Assembly: GCA_030632405.1 (NCBI GenBank)
Contig: DAOVUU010000191.1
Coordinates: 1 to 5,665 of the forward strand
Origin: Desulfobulbaceae bacterium
GTDB taxonomy: Bacteria > Desulfobacterota > Desulfobulbia > Desulfobulbales > Desulfocapsaceae
Reading direction: 5' to 3'
Length of the DNA: 5,665 nt
Within the stretch, counting starts at the first letter, position 1; the number at the start of each line of letters is the position of its first letter. Under the pieces are notes generated by a model that was given only the letters and a program-made list of their open reading frames with translations, made no database searches and was not told where the DNA came from. A program made the translations under genes and the position numbers. Positions 4,469 to 5,665 of the stretch are shown in pieces.

Positions 4469-5665
4469 ATGTCATCCATAGCCCTGTTTTTCAGCAAATT
4501 TACTAATGAGGATGAAATCAGACAGAAGCTGTCTTCAGCGCTTAATCTGCCAATTGTAGATGATGCCGAGATACTCGGCACTGTTTGTGGGAAAAAACGT
4601 ACAACCCGAAACAAACTGGAACAGGCAATGCACAGGAAAACGTCTGTTTTTAACCAGTTTACCCTGGAGAGAGAGCGAAGTGTTGCTCATCTAAAGTATG
4701 CACTCGCAGAAAAATTAGGACAAAGAGAGACTGGGATATATTGCGGTTATACCACTCTGCTGATCCCCCATGATATAACCCATGTCTTAAAGGTACTTGT
4801 CATTGATAATCATGATTTGAGGGTTCAGAGAGCAGTTAAGGAAGGCCTTTCTGAAAGAGAAGCTGTAAAGGTTATCAGGACAGAGGATCTCAATGCCCAT
4901 GGCTGGTCCGCTTTTTTGTATAATAAAGAGGCGTTTGATAAATCGTTGTTTGATATTGTTATCCCGGTTGGAGTGAAGAGCGGAGATGAAGTAGTTGCCC
5001 TCATCAATCAGAATTACAAAAAAACTGCGATTCTTGAAACATCAGAATCTCTGCAGGCTATCAATGATCTGGCGCTCTCCGCCGAGGTCGAACTTGCGTT
5101 GCTTTACAAGGGACAGAAAATGGATGTGGAGGTAAGAAATCATCGTGTTTCAATAAAGGTTAATAAAAGCGCTTTCAGTTTTGCAAATCTTACTGCAAAA
5201 TTATCTGAAATTGCTGGTTCTGTTCCTGGTGTCGAGGGTGTCGAAGTATTAAAGGGAAAAGGTTATCAGACATCAGTTTATCGGGATCAGCATTTTGAAC
5301 TGCCTCCTAAAGTGCTGCTTGTTGATGATGAGAAAGAATACGTGGAGACCTTGTCCGAACGCCTGGTGACCCGCAATGTCGGGTCGTATGCTGTTTTTGA
5401 TGGCCAGGAAGCCCTCGATTTTATAGATGGTGATCAACCCGATGTTATGATTCTGGATCTGAAAATGCCCGGTATCAATGGAATTGAAGTATTGAAACAG
5501 ACGAAAAAATCAAACCCCAATATTGAAGTTATTATTTTAACAGGCCACGGTTCAGAGACTGATCGTGAGACATGCATGAATCTTGGTGCATATGCCTATC
5601 TACAGAAACCTGCAGATATTGAAAAGCTGTCTTCAACTATTGCAGAAGCATACAAAAAGATAGAT
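4469..5665 (+). CDS. Cytidylate-kinase-like domain fused to a response-regulator receiver (runs off right edge)
   Basis: The frame is open for 399 codons to the window edge. Residues about 1-170 resemble the cytidylate-kinase-like family: LNLPIVDDAEIL (25-36), LRVQRAVKEGLSEREAVKVIRTED (117-140, split here as LRVQRAVKEGLSE and REAVKVIRTED) and SLFDIVIPVG (159-168). The N-terminal ATP-binding P-loop is absent; ALFFSKFTNEDE stands in its place, so this is probably a pseudo-kinase or nucleotide sensor. Residues about 205-262 look like a BON-type alpha/beta module ending in VPGVEGVEV. Residues 281-399 form a receiver domain with acidic pair Asp286/Asp287, phosphoacceptor Asp330 (in MILDLKMP), Thr358 and Lys380, all intact, so phosphorylation is expected. 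No output domain is visible yet. The ATG is set by AAAGGAG at six bases. It is transcribed divergently from the DUF1538/PII/CBS operon under a sigma-54 promoter. No cognate histidine kinase is in the window. Confidence 0.82.
   Translation, partial: MSSIALFFSKFTNEDEIRQKLSSALNLPIVDDAEILGTVCGKKRTTRNKLEQAMHRKTSVFNQFTLERERSVAHLKYALAEKLGQRETGIYCGYTTLLIPHDITHVLKVLVIDNHDLRVQRAVKEGLSEREAVKVIRTEDLNAHGWSAFLYNKEAFDKSLFDIVIPVGVKSGDEVVALINQNYKKTAILETSESLQAINDLALSAEVELALLYKGQKMDVEVRNHRVSIKVNKSAFSFANLTAKLSEIAGSVPGVEGVEVLKGKGYQTSVYRDQHFELPPKVLLVDDEKEYVETLSERLVTRNVGSYAVFDGQEALDFIDGDQPDVMILDLKMPGINGIEVLKQTKKSNPNIEVIILTGHGSETDRETCMNLGAYAYLQKPADIEKLSSTIAEAYKKID

Noticed and set aside
4420..4614. 64-codon minus-strand frame, and a similar 60-codon one at 4825-5007
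   Set aside because: Both lie antisense to the kinase-like/receiver gene, which has clear domains and a good ribosome binding site.

Overview
The window looks like a stretch of a Gram-negative anaerobe's chromosome, probably Desulfobacterota (former deltaproteobacteria). Base composition is moderate to AT-rich. One gene fuses a cytidylate-kinase-like domain to a response-regulator receiver behind a clear sigma-54 promoter, and a PII-like protein sits with split DUF1538 membrane proteins and a CBS-pair protein. The taxonomic call is an inference from gene content; there is no rRNA or other marker.

Layout. (1) Positions 1-221, minus strand: the 5' end of an Lrp/AsnC-type regulator, running off the left edge. 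Its upstream region contains a dense set of hairpins (268-358) that can also form one long-range stem, a candidate structured leader. (2) Positions about 585-1391: a visibly GC-richer island with coding-like pieces in two frames and no credible start, read as a decayed or transferred gene remnant. (3) Positions 1392-1698: an AT-rich gap with one doubtful 28-codon ORF. (4) Positions 3996-1699, minus strand: a compact four-gene operon, DUF1538 protein A, DUF1538 protein B, PII-like protein, CBS-pair protein. Gaps are 17 bp, an 11-bp overlap and 12 bp. (5) Positions 3997-4468: a divergent regulatory region with a plausible sigma-70 promoter for the operon, a 17-bp interrupted inverted repeat, and a consensus sigma-54 promoter pointing right. 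(6) Positions 4469 to the right edge, plus strand: the kinase-like/receiver fusion, continuing beyond the window.

How the genes may work together. The most interesting unit is the divergent pair. The operon encodes two paralogous membrane proteins, probably the two halves of a DUF1538 transporter or channel. It also encodes two small soluble proteins of families that usually bind adenine nucleotides (PII and CBS), a natural arrangement for energy- or nitrogen-state gating of the membrane component. Across the shared regulatory region lies a receiver-domain protein with a P-loop-less nucleotide-kinase-like domain, under sigma-54 control. The membrane family has no function I can state with certainty, so the transport role and substrate remain inference.
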